Notes: generated by a model not told the origin, from the sequence alone. 64,000 bases of DNA from Pseudomonas sp. efr-133-TYG-5 (GCF_030209175.1 NZ_JARVSM010000001.1:62001-126000), one strand, 5' to 3'. Numbered from the stretch's first letter, positions 9,548-18,841 are shown. Made by a program: numbers and translations.

Positions 9548-10009
9548 ATGAGCGACGTGGACTTTGTCGAAGCTCTCAAGTCCAGCCAGGGCGATCACCC
9601 TCGGACAACCATTTTTTTCGATGCCGCTGGCCATGCTGCCCAGCGGGCCAGGGCAATCCCGTGCGAGTCCGGCCGCTTGAGTGGCTGGCAGGAACGCAAG
9701 GCCAAGGCAATGTTTCTGGAAAACCTCGAAGGCGGGATTCAGATTTCAGCGGTCGCCAAGGCGTGTTGCTTGTCGCGCAGTCATTTTTCCCGGGCGTTCA
9801 AAGTCGCCACGGGCCACTCGCCCAGCGATTGGCTGCAACTGGCAAGACTGACCCGCGCCAAACAACTGCTCGAGCAAAATGATTCTCCCATCTGCCAAGT
9901 CGGCCTGGCGTGCGGCTTCGTCGATCAGTCGCATTTCAGCCGAATGTTTTCGCGCAAGTTCGGCATGACCCCGCGCAAGTGGCGTGCGCAGGAACAGGCG
10001 CAGCCATAG
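9548..10009 (+). CDS. Short AraC-family transcriptional regulator
   Basis: This 153-residue protein is little more than an AraC DNA-binding domain: GGIQISAVAKACCLSRSHFSRAFKVATGHSPSDWL is the first helix-turn-helix and ICQVGLACGFVDQSHFSRMFSRKFGMTPRKWR the second. The first 45 residues show no sensor domain I recognise, so it may respond to its own abundance or to a partner. It follows another AraC gene after a 93-bp gap. The N-terminal extension and the exact start (ATG 9548) are less certain than the HTH part. Confidence 0.85.
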   Translation: MSDVDFVEALKSSQGDHPRTTIFFDAAGHAAQRARAIPCESGRLSGWQERKAKAMFLENLEGGIQISAVAKACCLSRSHFSRAFKVATGHSPSDWLQLARLTRAKQLLEQNDSPICQVGLACGFVDQSHFSRMFSRKFGMTPRKWRAQEQAQP

Positions 10010-10109
10010 GACGCGTATCGTGTGGTCGCTCAGCGCTTGCTGGGAAATTGCTCGGCAACGGTCACGCCTGCGGCAGACGTTTAGCTGCCAGATGTATTGG
10101 AAGGGGAGA

Positions 10110-10125
10110 GGCGCCTGCAGGCGCC
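10110..10125. terminator. Perfect 16-bp palindrome between convergent genes
   Basis: GGCGCCTGCAGGCGCC lies between the small AraC gene and the end of the T6SS effector operon. Its position suits a bidirectional transcription stop, but there is no T-run, so this is tentative. Confidence 0.3.
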
Positions 10126-10173
10126 GATGACTGAACGTTAGCGCCGCTGCCGGGCAGATCAGCGGATACGACG

Positions 10174-10395
10174 TTACCCGTACATGTAAAGCAGTTCCTC
10201 GATCAGGGCCAGTTCTGTCGCGGTGAATTGCACGTTATTGAACGTCCTGATGTCTTCAAGCACCCCTCTGATAGGGACTTGCCGCGTCGGGTCCTCAACA
10301 ATTTTTATCAGACGCTCATAATCGGGATCGATGCCTTTCAGGTATTTTTGAATCAGGTCTTTTAAAAACGAGCGAGCCTGTTGATCGGTCAGCAT
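10174..10395 (-). CDS. Small immunity-like protein paired with the Rhs toxin
   Basis: The 73-residue acidic, helical protein (LTDQQARSFLKDLIQKYLKG; TATELALIEELLYMYG) starts at ATG 10395, one base after the rhs stop codon. A gene directly after the variable C-terminus of an Rhs protein is almost always the cognate immunity protein, and that placement is the main evidence here. It has no signal peptide or membrane segment, so it should act in the cytosol, which suggests the toxin also works there. A longer in-frame start at 10425 would overlap rhs and is less likely. I do not recognise the family. Confidence 0.7.
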   Translation of the reverse strand: MLTDQQARSFLKDLIQKYLKGIDPDYERLIKIVEDPTRQVPIRGVLEDIRTFNNVQFTATELALIEELLYMYG

Positions 10396-10396
10396 T

Positions 10397-13300
10397 TTAG
10401 TTACTCGGCAGAATAGTGACTTCATCGGCTTTGATGTTAACCGGTGATGGGCCTGGTTTAGGAATCAGTTGTCGTGAGCCCCCTTTTCCGTATTGAGGAT
10501 AGGCTGTAGTGAACGGCTCCAGTTCCGGACCTTTACCGCCAAACTCATACGGAACCGTTACTCTCGGTGTACCGTTCTCGTAGAGCTGCAATGTGTCGAA
10601 CTTCAATCGCAGACGACCATCACCCCATGCGGGTGATGGGTCCGCCGCTGTGACGTGTTTAGGCGCTCGTATCTGGAAAGCTTCCGTTGCGGCGTCTCCG
10701 GTTTCGAATTTTTCAAAACCGAAGTAAGAGAGCCGCGCCTCACCGGTGTTGATTGTGTTCTGTGCGTAAACATCGACAGCACCACTTGCGTCTTTATAGC
10801 TGGCATAACGATAGGCCGTTGATGGCAGCGTTGAGTCTGGCCCTGATGGGCCCACATAAAAATCAGGTTTGCTCTCGGTGACTAGCGGAGGTGTGACATC
10901 TCCCGTGTTCACGCTGGCGTTCTTGAGCGGCGCGGTAGAAGCCGGCGAAGTGCCCACCGGGGGAGGACAGCGCAAATCCGGTTTCAGTTGTGTACTCGAC
11001 GTCAACCCAAGAGGGTCGACCCATCCCGTGGGATTGGGTACGTACTGGTAGTTGTTCAAACCACCGGCAAGTTTTACCGGATCAGGTGTCAGAAAGCGCC
11101 CGGTGCTCGGGCTGTAATAACGATGACGGTTGTAGTGCAGACCCGTTTCAGCGTCGAAGTACTGCCCCTGGAATCGAAGCGGGTTGTCGATTTCGCTGAC
11201 GTCCAGCGCCGCTACATTGCCGTAGGCGCGGTACTTGGCTGACCACATGATCTCGCCGCTGTAGTCGGTGAGTTCCTGCGGGGTGCCGAGGTGGTCGAGT
11301 TGGTAGTAGAACGGCGTGGCTTGCAGCGGACCTTCACCATCGAGCATTGCCAACGGCCGGAAACTGTCGGGTTCGTAGAGGTAGCTGCGATAGCGGTTTT
11401 CAGCACTCTCGGCGAGCAGGCGTTCGCCTTGCCAGAGGAATGTCGTGGTTTGACCGTCGACGGTCTTTTCGATGCGGCGGCCAAAGGCGTCGTATTTGTA
11501 GCTGGCGGTACTACCGCCTGGCAGGCTGACAGCGATCAGGCGGTGCTGGCAGTCGTAGCGATATTCGGTAACCAGTTTCTGACCGGTGCCACGGCTTTCG
11601 CGGATCAGGTTTCCATAGGCGTCGTAGTCATAATGACGGTCGCCCTGCATCAACAATCGGTTGCCTTTGACGTTGGCAAGATTGGCCACGGGCAGGTCGT
11701 TCTGGCCGAGCAGATTGCCTGCCGGATCGTGGGCGAAGCTCTCGGGTGTCGCACCGCGCACGTTGATCAAACGATCGAGAGGATCGTAGTGGAAGCTGCG
11801 GTTGCCCTTGCGGCTGTCATCAATGGCGCCGAGATTGCCAGTGGCGTCGTAGGCATACTGGCGCTGCAGCAGGTTCTTGTCGCGTTGACTGATGCTATGG
11901 GCTTTCAGGCGGCCCTGGTCGTCGTACTGGTATTGGCTGAGCAGTAGACCCTGTTGCCGCTGCTGTTCGCGACCCGCGTTGAACTGGTGCGTGGTCAGGC
12001 GTGACCCGTTTAGATCAATGCTGGCGAGTTGGCCGCCAGGTTGACGGCGGTAGTCGACTTTGCTGCCATCGGGGAGGCGGCAGTGACTCAGTTGTCCGGT
12101 GCTGTCGTATTCATAACGCGTGGTGCCCCAGCCTTGGTGCTCGGTGACAAGGCGGTCTTGTACATCGTACTCATAAGCCAGAGGCCAATGACCATCGTCG
12201 ACACTGACGAGGCGGCCGAGGGTGTCGTAGCCGTACTGAATCTTTTCCCCGTCGGCCAGGGTCTTCATCACCAGGCGGCCAGCGACGTCGCGCTGATATT
12301 CGGTTACCAATTCGCTGCCGTCGTCACCGAACTCGGTCTTCTTCAGCAGTTGGCCGTTGAGATCGTATTCATAAGCGGTACGACGGCCGTCGAAGCCGGT
12401 TTCCTCCTGGATCAAACCGTTCGAGTAGTAATCAAGCTTGTAATGCTCGCCGCGCTCGTTTTCGATATCGGTGACCAACAGAAGCGCGTTGTCATAGCGA
12501 TAGCGCAACTGACTGCCGTCGGGGTTGATGCGGCGGCTGATCACGTGCAGGTTGTCAGCGTATTCGTAACGGGTGACGCGGCCGAGTTCGTCTCGCTCAG
12601 CTGTCACGCGTCCGTAAGCGTTGTAGGTGAAAGCACGGGTGGCACCACCCGGCAGGGTGACCTGCGTCAGACGATCGACGGCATCCCATTGGTAATGGGT
12701 GATGGCGCCGTTCTCGTCCTGCCGCGTGATCTGTCGGCCAAGAGCGTCGTAGCGATACTTGCGCTGGCCACCGCCGGGAAGGCGTTCTTCCAGCAATTGA
12801 CCCAGGGCATTCCAGCCCAATTGGTTTCGACCGCCATCGGGGTGGCGGATCTCCAGCAATCGACCTTGTTGGTCGTAGCTGTAGTGAGTTTCGTTACCCA
12901 GAGGATCGATTTGTCGGGTGATGTCTCCCTGACGATTCCGCTCATACTGCCAACGCGCCTTACCGCGCTGGACATCAACGAGTTGTCCGTTGAAGTAGTT
13001 GTATCGAGTGGGTTCATCCTTTGGCGGCAGGACCGCTATCAAGCGACCCGCATCGCTGTACATGTACCGGGTGACGCCACCCATCGGATCTTTTACTGCG
13101 AACAGCCGACCTTGCTCGTCGTACGCTTTTTGCGTTTCGGCACCGTCTGGCGCGGTTTCGCTAACCAGGCGTGCATTTTCGTCGTGTACGTAGACCTGCT
13201 CGCTACCATCCGCGTTGTAGACGGTAACCGTGCCTTTATCGTCCCACTCGTAACGCGTTTCGAGCTGCGAGTAACTCGCCCAATGGCGAATGCATCGCGA

Positions 13301-15352
13301 GAGCTTGCCTTCGTGTTCCCACTCCCAGAAGAAACTTGCACCACCGGCCAGTTGCCGTTCAAGAATGACGTGCTGTTCGTTGTAGCGGTAATGCTCCGTT
13401 TCACCGACGGCATTGGTTGCTGAAATGAGCTGGCTTCTGTCGTTGTAGCCATAAGTCATCAGCGTTTGGATGGTCAGCCAAGGGTCCTGGCGGTGACCAC
13501 GATCGTCGTACTCGGCGCGTTGTTGCTGGTAGTCCAGCGCAACGATGTGCTTGTCGTCGTAACGCAGCAGCAGGGCACGTCCGGCGCCATTGTCGATCCG
13601 CTGTATGCGCTCAACCAGATCGTAGCTGATATGCAGCTCGTTACCGTAGGCATCGCTGACGGTAATCAAGCGCCCGGCACGGAAGTGAAAGAAGCGCGCT
13701 TTGGGTCCGGCCTGGGTGAGGATCAGCTCACCCGGTGCATCGCCGAGGAAAATCGCCGCTTTCGCCAGGCTGTTGGTGATAGCAGGGCGCTGCTGCGTGG
13801 GTAGCGGAAAACGGGTCTGACGGTTTTCGTTGTCCGTCCATAACACGCCTTCGTCATCGACTTGCAGACGGTGAGACAGCGAATGGCTCCAGCCGTAGCC
13901 AAGGCGGCTGTCGATCTCGACGGCGCTGCTGCGATAGAGGCGTGTCCACTCGAAGGGCATCAGCCCGCCCAGCGTGCCATCCGTGAGGGTCAGCAACTCT
14001 TCACCAGTCACCATGGAGACCGGGTCACCGTTCTTGCAGGTACTGGCCACGCAATCACTCGGTTTGTCGGCCGGGTTTTTTGACTGATTGGGGGCGTTGT
14101 CGACTCTCTCCTGTTGCTCCACTCGGGTTTCATTGTGTTGTTTGCTGCGAGTGTGGACTTGCGTATCGGGCTCTACTTTGGCGCCGGCGGCCGGAGTGGG
14201 TCGCTTTGGAGGCGTTGCCATCTGCGCCGGCGTATGGGGGGCGATTCTCGCCTCGGCTTTTCTGCTGGCGTTTGTGACGCCGGCGCCCGTAAATCTCGTC
14301 GCGGAGGCGGCCTCGGCATGAGCTACGGAGCGCATCCTGCTGACGGAAACCAGCTTGGCGGTGAGCTTCTCCACCAGTCGCAGGGCCTTCTCGGCCTGCA
14401 GAGTGGAGGTCACGGTTTTCGCGCCTGCACGCAGTGCAATGCCCAGACCTGCGGTGAATATGACACCCAGGACAATGTACGCAATTTCTGTCTTGAGCCT
14501 GGCCATGACCTCTGCGCGTGTCTGGGGCGGCAGCATGCTGACCCACGCCCAGACAGCGGAGATGTAGATCCACAGCAGCGGTTCATCGCTCGCGATCAAA
14601 AAGCTGGTGCGAAGGGCTTCTGTCGACGAGTTATAGATTCGCTTGATTTGTTCCTCAGTAAAGAACTGCTTTAGATACTGGTAGCTTTCACGTGGTTTCG
14701 AAACGATCTTGTAGAGCATCTTGATGTCGCCCCAGATGCTCATGACGAAACCCCAGAATCCTTTCCAGTCAGCGTTTATCTTTTGCCAGAGTCTTTCTGG
14801 AATGGATGCATTGGCGTGTTCTTTCCAAAGGGGCAGGCAAGTCGTGGTCCATTCGTTATTCAGCCATCGGGATATGTCACCGATGACGTCATCGTAGGAC
14901 TTGAACAAGCGATTGAGGTCAGCCGAGGTAGGGTTGGGGAAGAAAATGATGCGGTATCGTTGATACGGCTTGAGATCTGCAATGACCTCGATACCACTGG
15001 GACCAATTTTCCTTTTGATAGGATCGCCAACGACCTTGCCCTGTGAATCGACAGGCGTAAGGACGACGGGCGTATTGCCGATCGGAACGAAGCGCGCCGC
15101 GTCGAAGCTGTGAATGAGCGTGAGTTTTCCATTTTCCGGGCAGGTAGCAAAATTTACCGGTTTCTCTCTGCTGTTTGCCGATGACGCCGGCAGAACTTCA
15201 TCGCCAACCTGAAACTTCTGTTCAAGATCGAGTCCGGGAAGGTATTGCGTATAGGATCTGTAGTCATCAAGGCATTGTTTGAACTCGGTAATTATCGTCT
15301 CGTATTTAGGTTGTTTTTCATTGAGAAAAATAAATGTCTCGCCCAAGCTCAT
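10397..15352 (-). CDS. rhs: Rhs-repeat type VI secretion effector with variable C-terminal toxin
   Basis: The 1651-residue polymorphic toxin has an N-terminal region with a hydrophobic pair at about 258-274 and 288-310, as in T6SS effectors that insert into membranes. A DUF6531 entry segment follows near 441 (GDPVSMVTGEELLT), then many YD repeats (YDxxGR, YDALGR) to about 1380 and the Rhs core ending DHLGTPQELTDYSGE...RYYSPSTGRFLTPDP...DPLGL at about 1446-1450. The last 201 residues after DPLGL are the toxin part. Its end (KFDTLQL, EPFTTAYPQYGKGGSRQ) resembles, from memory, a recurrent C-terminal type in Rhs and CDI toxins, but I cannot name its activity. No PAAR domain is visible. Its ATG overlaps the DUF4123 stop by four bases, so the two are translationally coupled. 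Confidence 0.92.
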   Translation of the reverse strand: MSLGETFIFLNEKQPKYETIITEFKQCLDDYRSYTQYLPGLDLEQKFQVGDEVLPASSANSREKPVNFATCPENGKLTLIHSFDAARFVPIGNTPVVLTPVDSQGKVVGDPIKRKIGPSGIEVIADLKPYQRYRIIFFPNPTSADLNRLFKSYDDVIGDISRWLNNEWTTTCLPLWKEHANASIPERLWQKINADWKGFWGFVMSIWGDIKMLYKIVSKPRESYQYLKQFFTEEQIKRIYNSSTEALRTSFLIASDEPLLWIYISAVWAWVSMLPPQTRAEVMARLKTEIAYIVLGVIFTAGLGIALRAGAKTVTSTLQAEKALRLVEKLTAKLVSVSRMRSVAHAEAASATRFTGAGVTNASRKAEARIAPHTPAQMATPPKRPTPAAGAKVEPDTQVHTRSKQHNETRVEQQERVDNAPNQSKNPADKPSDCVASTCKNGDPVSMVTGEELLTLTDGTLGGLMPFEWTRLYRSSAVEIDSRLGYGWSHSLSHRLQVDDEGVLWTDNENRQTRFPLPTQQRPAITNSLAKAAIFLGDAPGELILTQAGPKARFFHFRAGRLITVSDAYGNELHISYDLVERIQRIDNGAGRALLLRYDDKHIVALDYQQQRAEYDDRGHRQDPWLTIQTLMTYGYNDRSQLISATNAVGETEHYRYNEQHVILERQLAGGASFFWEWEHEGKLSRCIRHWASYSQLETRYEWDDKGTVTVYNADGSEQVYVHDENARLVSETAPDGAETQKAYDEQGRLFAVKDPMGGVTRYMYSDAGRLIAVLPPKDEPTRYNYFNGQLVDVQRGKARWQYERNRQGDITRQIDPLGNETHYSYDQQGRLLEIRHPDGGRNQLGWNALGQLLEERLPGGGQRKYRYDALGRQITRQDENGAITHYQWDAVDRLTQVTLPGGATRAFTYNAYGRVTAERDELGRVTRYEYADNLHVISRRINPDGSQLRYRYDNALLLVTDIENERGEHYKLDYYSNGLIQEETGFDGRRTAYEYDLNGQLLKKTEFGDDGSELVTEYQRDVAGRLVMKTLADGEKIQYGYDTLGRLVSVDDGHWPLAYEYDVQDRLVTEHQGWGTTRYEYDSTGQLSHCRLPDGSKVDYRRQPGGQLASIDLNGSRLTTHQFNAGREQQRQQGLLLSQYQYDDQGRLKAHSISQRDKNLLQRQYAYDATGNLGAIDDSRKGNRSFHYDPLDRLINVRGATPESFAHDPAGNLLGQNDLPVANLANVKGNRLLMQGDRHYDYDAYGNLIRESRGTGQKLVTEYRYDCQHRLIAVSLPGGSTASYKYDAFGRRIEKTVDGQTTTFLWQGERLLAESAENRYRSYLYEPDSFRPLAMLDGEGPLQATPFYYQLDHLGTPQELTDYSGEIMWSAKYRAYGNVAALDVSEIDNPLRFQGQYFDAETGLHYNRHRYYSPSTGRFLTPDPVKLAGGLNNYQYVPNPTGWVDPLGLTSSTQLKPDLRCPPPVGTSPASTAPLKNASVNTGDVTPPLVTESKPDFYVGPSGPDSTLPSTAYRYASYKDASGAVDVYAQNTINTGEARLSYFGFEKFETGDAATEAFQIRAPKHVTAADPSPAWGDGRLRLKFDTLQLYENGTPRVTVPYEFGGKGPELEPFTTAYPQYGKGGSRQLIPKPGPSPVNIKADEVTILPSN

Positions 15353-16077
15353 ACATCCACCTCACTTTCCAGGTGGGCTTTCAGCAGCCCGGTGAAATTT
15401 TCTTCCGTGAGCGGCGTGCGTTTGACGAAGCGCGCTACTTTCTGCTGCAAGTTGGATTCGGGAAACGCGTAGTAAAGTTCGGCATGCTCTTCTTGCAGCC
15501 ACTGCATCATGTTGCCAATGACGGTAGAGGGGTCGTCATTGGTCAACTTATCCAGCAATGTCTGCGGTACCTCCCACCACGGCCAATCCTTGGCCTTCGG
15601 TACCACTCTTCGCTCGACGACCAATGACCGACCATTGATCAGGTAACGCTCGAACATCGGCATCAATTCGCCGGCTTGGTCCGCCAGTCCATGCAGAATC
15701 GGATAGAGATGTCGCCCATCCCAGAAGCGGAAAAACACTTCGGTGCTGTCGGGCATTTTCACTTGGGTCAGGCTGCGCAGATGCTCGAACACTTCGTTCG
15801 GTTCGGAGCGCGACACAGCCAGCCAGCCCCAGTCCAGTGCATCGGTTTCCGCAACCCACTGCAGAAAACCTGCATTGGCAGGGATCTGCGCGAGGTAGGG
15901 CATTACCGGCTGCCAGTCGGCGTAGGGCGTTCCCGCCCAAATGGGCAACAGCTGGGGGGCCAGTTCCTGCTGGTAGAAGGGCTTGAGGGGCTCGGCATCG
16001 CTCGCCGCACTGATCACCAGATACAAGTGCTCGCCAGTCTGCAGCGGCTGTTGTGCCAGCCAATCCTTGGGTGTCAT
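15349..16077 (-). CDS. DUF4123 type VI effector chaperone (Tap/TEC family)
   Basis: The 242-residue protein starts MTPKDWLAQQP and carries the DUF4123 pattern: HLYLVISAASDAEPLKPFY, the WGWLAVS strand, FRFWDGRHLYPIL and an aromatic WPWWEVPQ segment. DUF4123 proteins are adaptors that load a specific effector on to a VgrG tip. Its position between vgrG (ending 4 bp upstream) and rhs (overlapping by 4 bp) fits exactly, so it probably delivers this Rhs protein to this VgrG. ATG 16077 is chosen because an earlier start would lie inside vgrG. Confidence 0.92.
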   Translation of the reverse strand: MTPKDWLAQQPLQTGEHLYLVISAASDAEPLKPFYQQELAPQLLPIWAGTPYADWQPVMPYLAQIPANAGFLQWVAETDALDWGWLAVSRSEPNEVFEHLRSLTQVKMPDSTEVFFRFWDGRHLYPILHGLADQAGELMPMFERYLINGRSLVVERRVVPKAKDWPWWEVPQTLLDKLTNDDPSTVIGNMMQWLQEEHAELYYAFPESNLQQKVARFVKRTPLTEENFTGLLKAHLESEVDV

Positions 16078-16081
16078 TCGA

Positions 16082-18124
16082 TCAGATGGCACAGGCACCT
16101 GCCTTGCATTTTTCGCATTCTTCGCAGAACGGCGCATTGCGTTTGAGGGTGTTTATCTGGGCCGGGGTCAGGGGCTGGCCCGCCTTATCGGCGTCGGCCT
16201 GTTTCAACACGCCCGGCAGCAGCGGGGCGGCACCGGTGCCGCTGCCGGGACTGCCGCCTGAGTTGATGTTGATCACCGGCCCGCTCATGGTCACGCCGCC
16301 GGCGTCGATCTTGATGAAGCTGCCACCACCGACCAACGTCAGTTCGGCGCCGGCCTCCAGCACCACTTTCATGCCGCTGCTCAGGTGGATTTCCTGGCCG
16401 GCGTCGATGAACTGGCCGGTACCGATCTTGATGTGCTGGTTGACGCCTACGGTCAGGTGGTCGTTGGCGCGGGTTTCGACTTTGCGGTCGGCGTAGACGG
16501 TGTGGTGCTCTTCGGCCTTGAATTCGGTGTAGCTGTTCTTTTCGACGGTGTCGTGGCGTTCGTTGCCGACGCGGATCTTCTGGTCGTGCTCGACGTTTTC
16601 GTCCCAGTCGCGCTGGGCGTGCAGGTAGATCTGCTCCTGACCTTTCTTGTCCTCGATGCGCAGCTCGTTGTAGCCGCCACCACCCATCGAGCTCAGGGTC
16701 TTGAAGGTGCTGCGGGTCTTGTTTGCCGGCAGCTCATACGGGACGGTGTTTTCCTTGTGGTACAGGCAGCCGCTGATCAGCGGCTGATCGGGATCGCCCT
16801 CAAGGAAGGTGACCAGCACTTCCATGCCGATGCGCGGAATGGCGATGCCGCCGTACTGGGCGCCGGCCCAGGCGGACGACACGCGCAGCCAGCAACTGGT
16901 CTTGTCGTCGGCCTGGCCTTCGCGGTCCCAGTGGAATTGCACCTTGACCCGGCCGTACTCGTCGCAGTGGATTTCTTCGCCTTTGGGGCCGGTGACCACG
17001 GCGCTCTGGCTGCCGAGGATGCGCGGTTTCGGGTGGCGCAGGGGCGGGCGGTTGGGCACGTCCCACGGGGTCGCCTGGAAGCGGTTGCGATAGCCCTGAT
17101 GGAAATCGTCTTTCAACGCCGTGGTGTCGCTGGTCACCGACTCTTCCAGCACTTGCGGCTGCTTGCCTTCGTGCATAACTTCGGTGAGCAGCCACAGGTC
17201 ATTCCACTTGGCTTTCGGGTGCTCGGTCAGGGCGAGGAAATGGCCGCTGACCAGCAGCGGCTGATCGCTCTTGCCCTCGGCGAGCTGGAAGTCGCTGCGG
17301 TGCCGTTCGAGGGCACGTTTGGCCAGGTGCTTGCCGCGCTCGCGGTCGATGAAGCGGCCCGGGTAATCGTAGTCTTCGAGGTCGGGCAGGGCATCGCCAC
17401 GGTTTTCGCTTTCGAGGGTGATGCGCGGTTTTTCGAAGTCGTAGTCACGGCGGGTGGTGCGGCTGGTGCGGGTTTCCAGGCGCAGGTCGAAACGCTTGAT
17501 CACCGGGTTGCTGGCGACCATGCCGGAGTCTTGCTGATAGGCCACCGGGGCCAGTTTCGGGAACACGGTCTGGTCGTCGCCGAACACCAGTCTGTGCGCC
17601 GTGGCGCTGTGCTGGAAGTGGAAGTGGATCCCTTCTTCCTCGCACAGGCGCTGGATGAAATGCAGGTCCGACTCGTCGTATTGCACGCAGTAGATGCGCT
17701 CGGGATAGATCGAACCTGTCTTGAATTCGTAGGCGTTGCCTTGGATGCCGTGCTCTTCCAGGACCTGGCCGATGATCTTCGGCACGTTGAGGTTCTGGAA
17801 AATGCGTTGGTTGACGCGATGCGCCAGGTACGACAGTTGCGGGCGCAGGGTCACGGCGTAGCGCGTCAGACGCTTGCCGGAATCGCCTTGCGCGGCGCGG
17901 TAGATCAGGCCGTGGATGCCTTTGCCATCGGGCGAAAGCTGGAGGAAGGCCGGTTTGTGCAGCAGGGTTTCGAGATCCAGCGACGGCTGCTCACTGACCA
18001 GCTCCACCTCGAAGACAAAAGGCTGGCTGATGGCTTCCCGGCCTTGCAGGTATAACACCTGGAAGTCGCTGGAAAGGCCCTCGATAGTCAGGGCAAAGTG
18101 GGTTTCATTGGCCGGCGCGAACAT
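16082..18124 (-). CDS. vgrG: Type VI secretion spike protein VgrG (TssI)
   Basis: This 680-residue spike protein has the gp27-like N-terminal half (FVFEVELVSEQ, YAVTLRPQLSYL, CEEEGIHFHFQ), the gp5-like OB-fold region (KVQFHWDREGQADDKTSCWLRVSSAWAG, IPRIGMEVLVTFLEGDPDQPLISG) and the C-terminal beta-helix needle repeats. It ends with a cysteine-rich tail (CEECEKCKAGACAI), which could bind metal or join to the effector. The start ATG 18124 follows gaggaacaaggg. It is the second gene of the hcp-vgrG-DUF4123-rhs-immunity set, and a hairpin separates it from hcp. No membrane or sheath T6SS genes are present, so it must use a machine encoded elsewhere. Confidence 0.96.
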   Translation of the reverse strand: MFAPANETHFALTIEGLSSDFQVLYLQGREAISQPFVFEVELVSEQPSLDLETLLHKPAFLQLSPDGKGIHGLIYRAAQGDSGKRLTRYAVTLRPQLSYLAHRVNQRIFQNLNVPKIIGQVLEEHGIQGNAYEFKTGSIYPERIYCVQYDESDLHFIQRLCEEEGIHFHFQHSATAHRLVFGDDQTVFPKLAPVAYQQDSGMVASNPVIKRFDLRLETRTSRTTRRDYDFEKPRITLESENRGDALPDLEDYDYPGRFIDRERGKHLAKRALERHRSDFQLAEGKSDQPLLVSGHFLALTEHPKAKWNDLWLLTEVMHEGKQPQVLEESVTSDTTALKDDFHQGYRNRFQATPWDVPNRPPLRHPKPRILGSQSAVVTGPKGEEIHCDEYGRVKVQFHWDREGQADDKTSCWLRVSSAWAGAQYGGIAIPRIGMEVLVTFLEGDPDQPLISGCLYHKENTVPYELPANKTRSTFKTLSSMGGGGYNELRIEDKKGQEQIYLHAQRDWDENVEHDQKIRVGNERHDTVEKNSYTEFKAEEHHTVYADRKVETRANDHLTVGVNQHIKIGTGQFIDAGQEIHLSSGMKVVLEAGAELTLVGGGSFIKIDAGGVTMSGPVININSGGSPGSGTGAAPLLPGVLKQADADKAGQPLTPAQINTLKRNAPFCEECEKCKAGACAI

Positions 18125-18204
18125 CCCTTGTTCCTCGTGCTGTGCAGCGGCGAACGCCTACACCCGGGCGGGAGCTTGCGGACGCGAAAAATTCTGGAGG
18201 GCGT

Positions 18205-18235
18205 AAACAACATCGACCAGCAGGGCTGGTCGATG
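18205..18235 (-). terminator. Rho-independent-type terminator or attenuator between hcp and vgrG
   Basis: CATCGACCAGC and GCTGGTCGATG form a perfect 11-bp stem with a 3-nt loop at 18211-18235. Read on the minus strand it is followed by TTGTTT. It lies after the hcp stop and before vgrG, so it probably ends most hcp transcripts while allowing some read-through, giving far more Hcp than VgrG. Confidence 0.7.
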
Positions 18236-18255
18236 CTTGAAACGATCAGCCGTAA

Positions 18256-18771
18256 TTAAACGACTGGAGCACGCCAGTCATCGGAACCCGAAGTACCGGA
18301 TACTTCGTGGGTCCAGGTGATTTTGCGATAGGTGAACTGCACTTCTTCCAGGTGGGTGAAGTGCGAGTTGCCTGGATCCTGGCAGTTGTGCATTTTGTTG
18401 TTGATGGCGACGATGATCGCGTCTTCCAGTTTGGTGGTGTAGTAGTGCTCTTGGGTACCTTGAGCCGAAGTGCGGTACCACTGGATAACGATTTCGCTCA
18501 TGCGCTCGCCAGAGGTCAGGGCCGCTTGCAGCAGAGGCGAAGCCTTGTCGTAGACCTTGGTGATGATCACTGGCTTGTGCACGCGCTGACCGGTTGGCTG
18601 ACCGGATTGCGGGTCACGCGGGATGATCACGTCGTGCTGGAAAGCCTGAACCATGACCTGGTCTTCGTGACCTTCCTGGTAAGTGTTGCCAACGGAGTCG
18701 GCGGTGAAGGCGCCGGCGGTGATCAGGCCTTGTTTTTCGCCGGTAACCGACATGTACGCTGGTGTAGCCAT
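18256..18771 (-). CDS. hcp: Type VI secretion tube protein Hcp (TssD)
   Basis: The 171-residue protein has the Hcp fold signature: MATPAYMSVTGEKQGLI, then HDVIIPRDPQSGQPTGQRVHKPVIITKVYDKASPLL and TYRKITWTHE near the end. Hexameric rings of Hcp stack into the inner tube that carries VgrG and its cargo. The start ATG 18771 has an aaggag site upstream; the longer frame is rejected. A near-consensus sigma-54 promoter lies about 70-85 bp upstream of the start, and three palindromic sites lie further up. It leads the effector island and is the only tube gene here, so it is an orphan hcp served by a distant T6SS cluster. Confidence 0.96.
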   Translation of the reverse strand: MATPAYMSVTGEKQGLITAGAFTADSVGNTYQEGHEDQVMVQAFQHDVIIPRDPQSGQPTGQRVHKPVIITKVYDKASPLLQAALTSGERMSEIVIQWYRTSAQGTQEHYYTTKLEDAIIVAINNKMHNCQDPGNSHFTHLEEVQFTYRKITWTHEVSGTSGSDDWRAPVV

Positions 18772-18841
18772 GGGTGCTCTCCTTGCGGAATAAATTTGGG
18801 GTGCCCGAGAGGCGAAATCGCCCGGTGGGAGCCTGACTTCC

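Noticed and set aside
12029..13423. 464-codon plus-strand frame inside rhs
   Set aside because: It is antisense to the YD-repeat part of rhs; the periodic hydrophobic sequence arises from the repeated DNA.
10397..15352. PAAR domain at the N-terminus of Rhs
   Set aside because: No PAAR-type sequence was found in the first 440 residues; loading appears to depend on the DUF4123 chaperone instead.
16385..18055. 556-codon plus-strand frame inside vgrG
   Set aside because: It is antisense to a complete VgrG with clear gp27/gp5 motifs.
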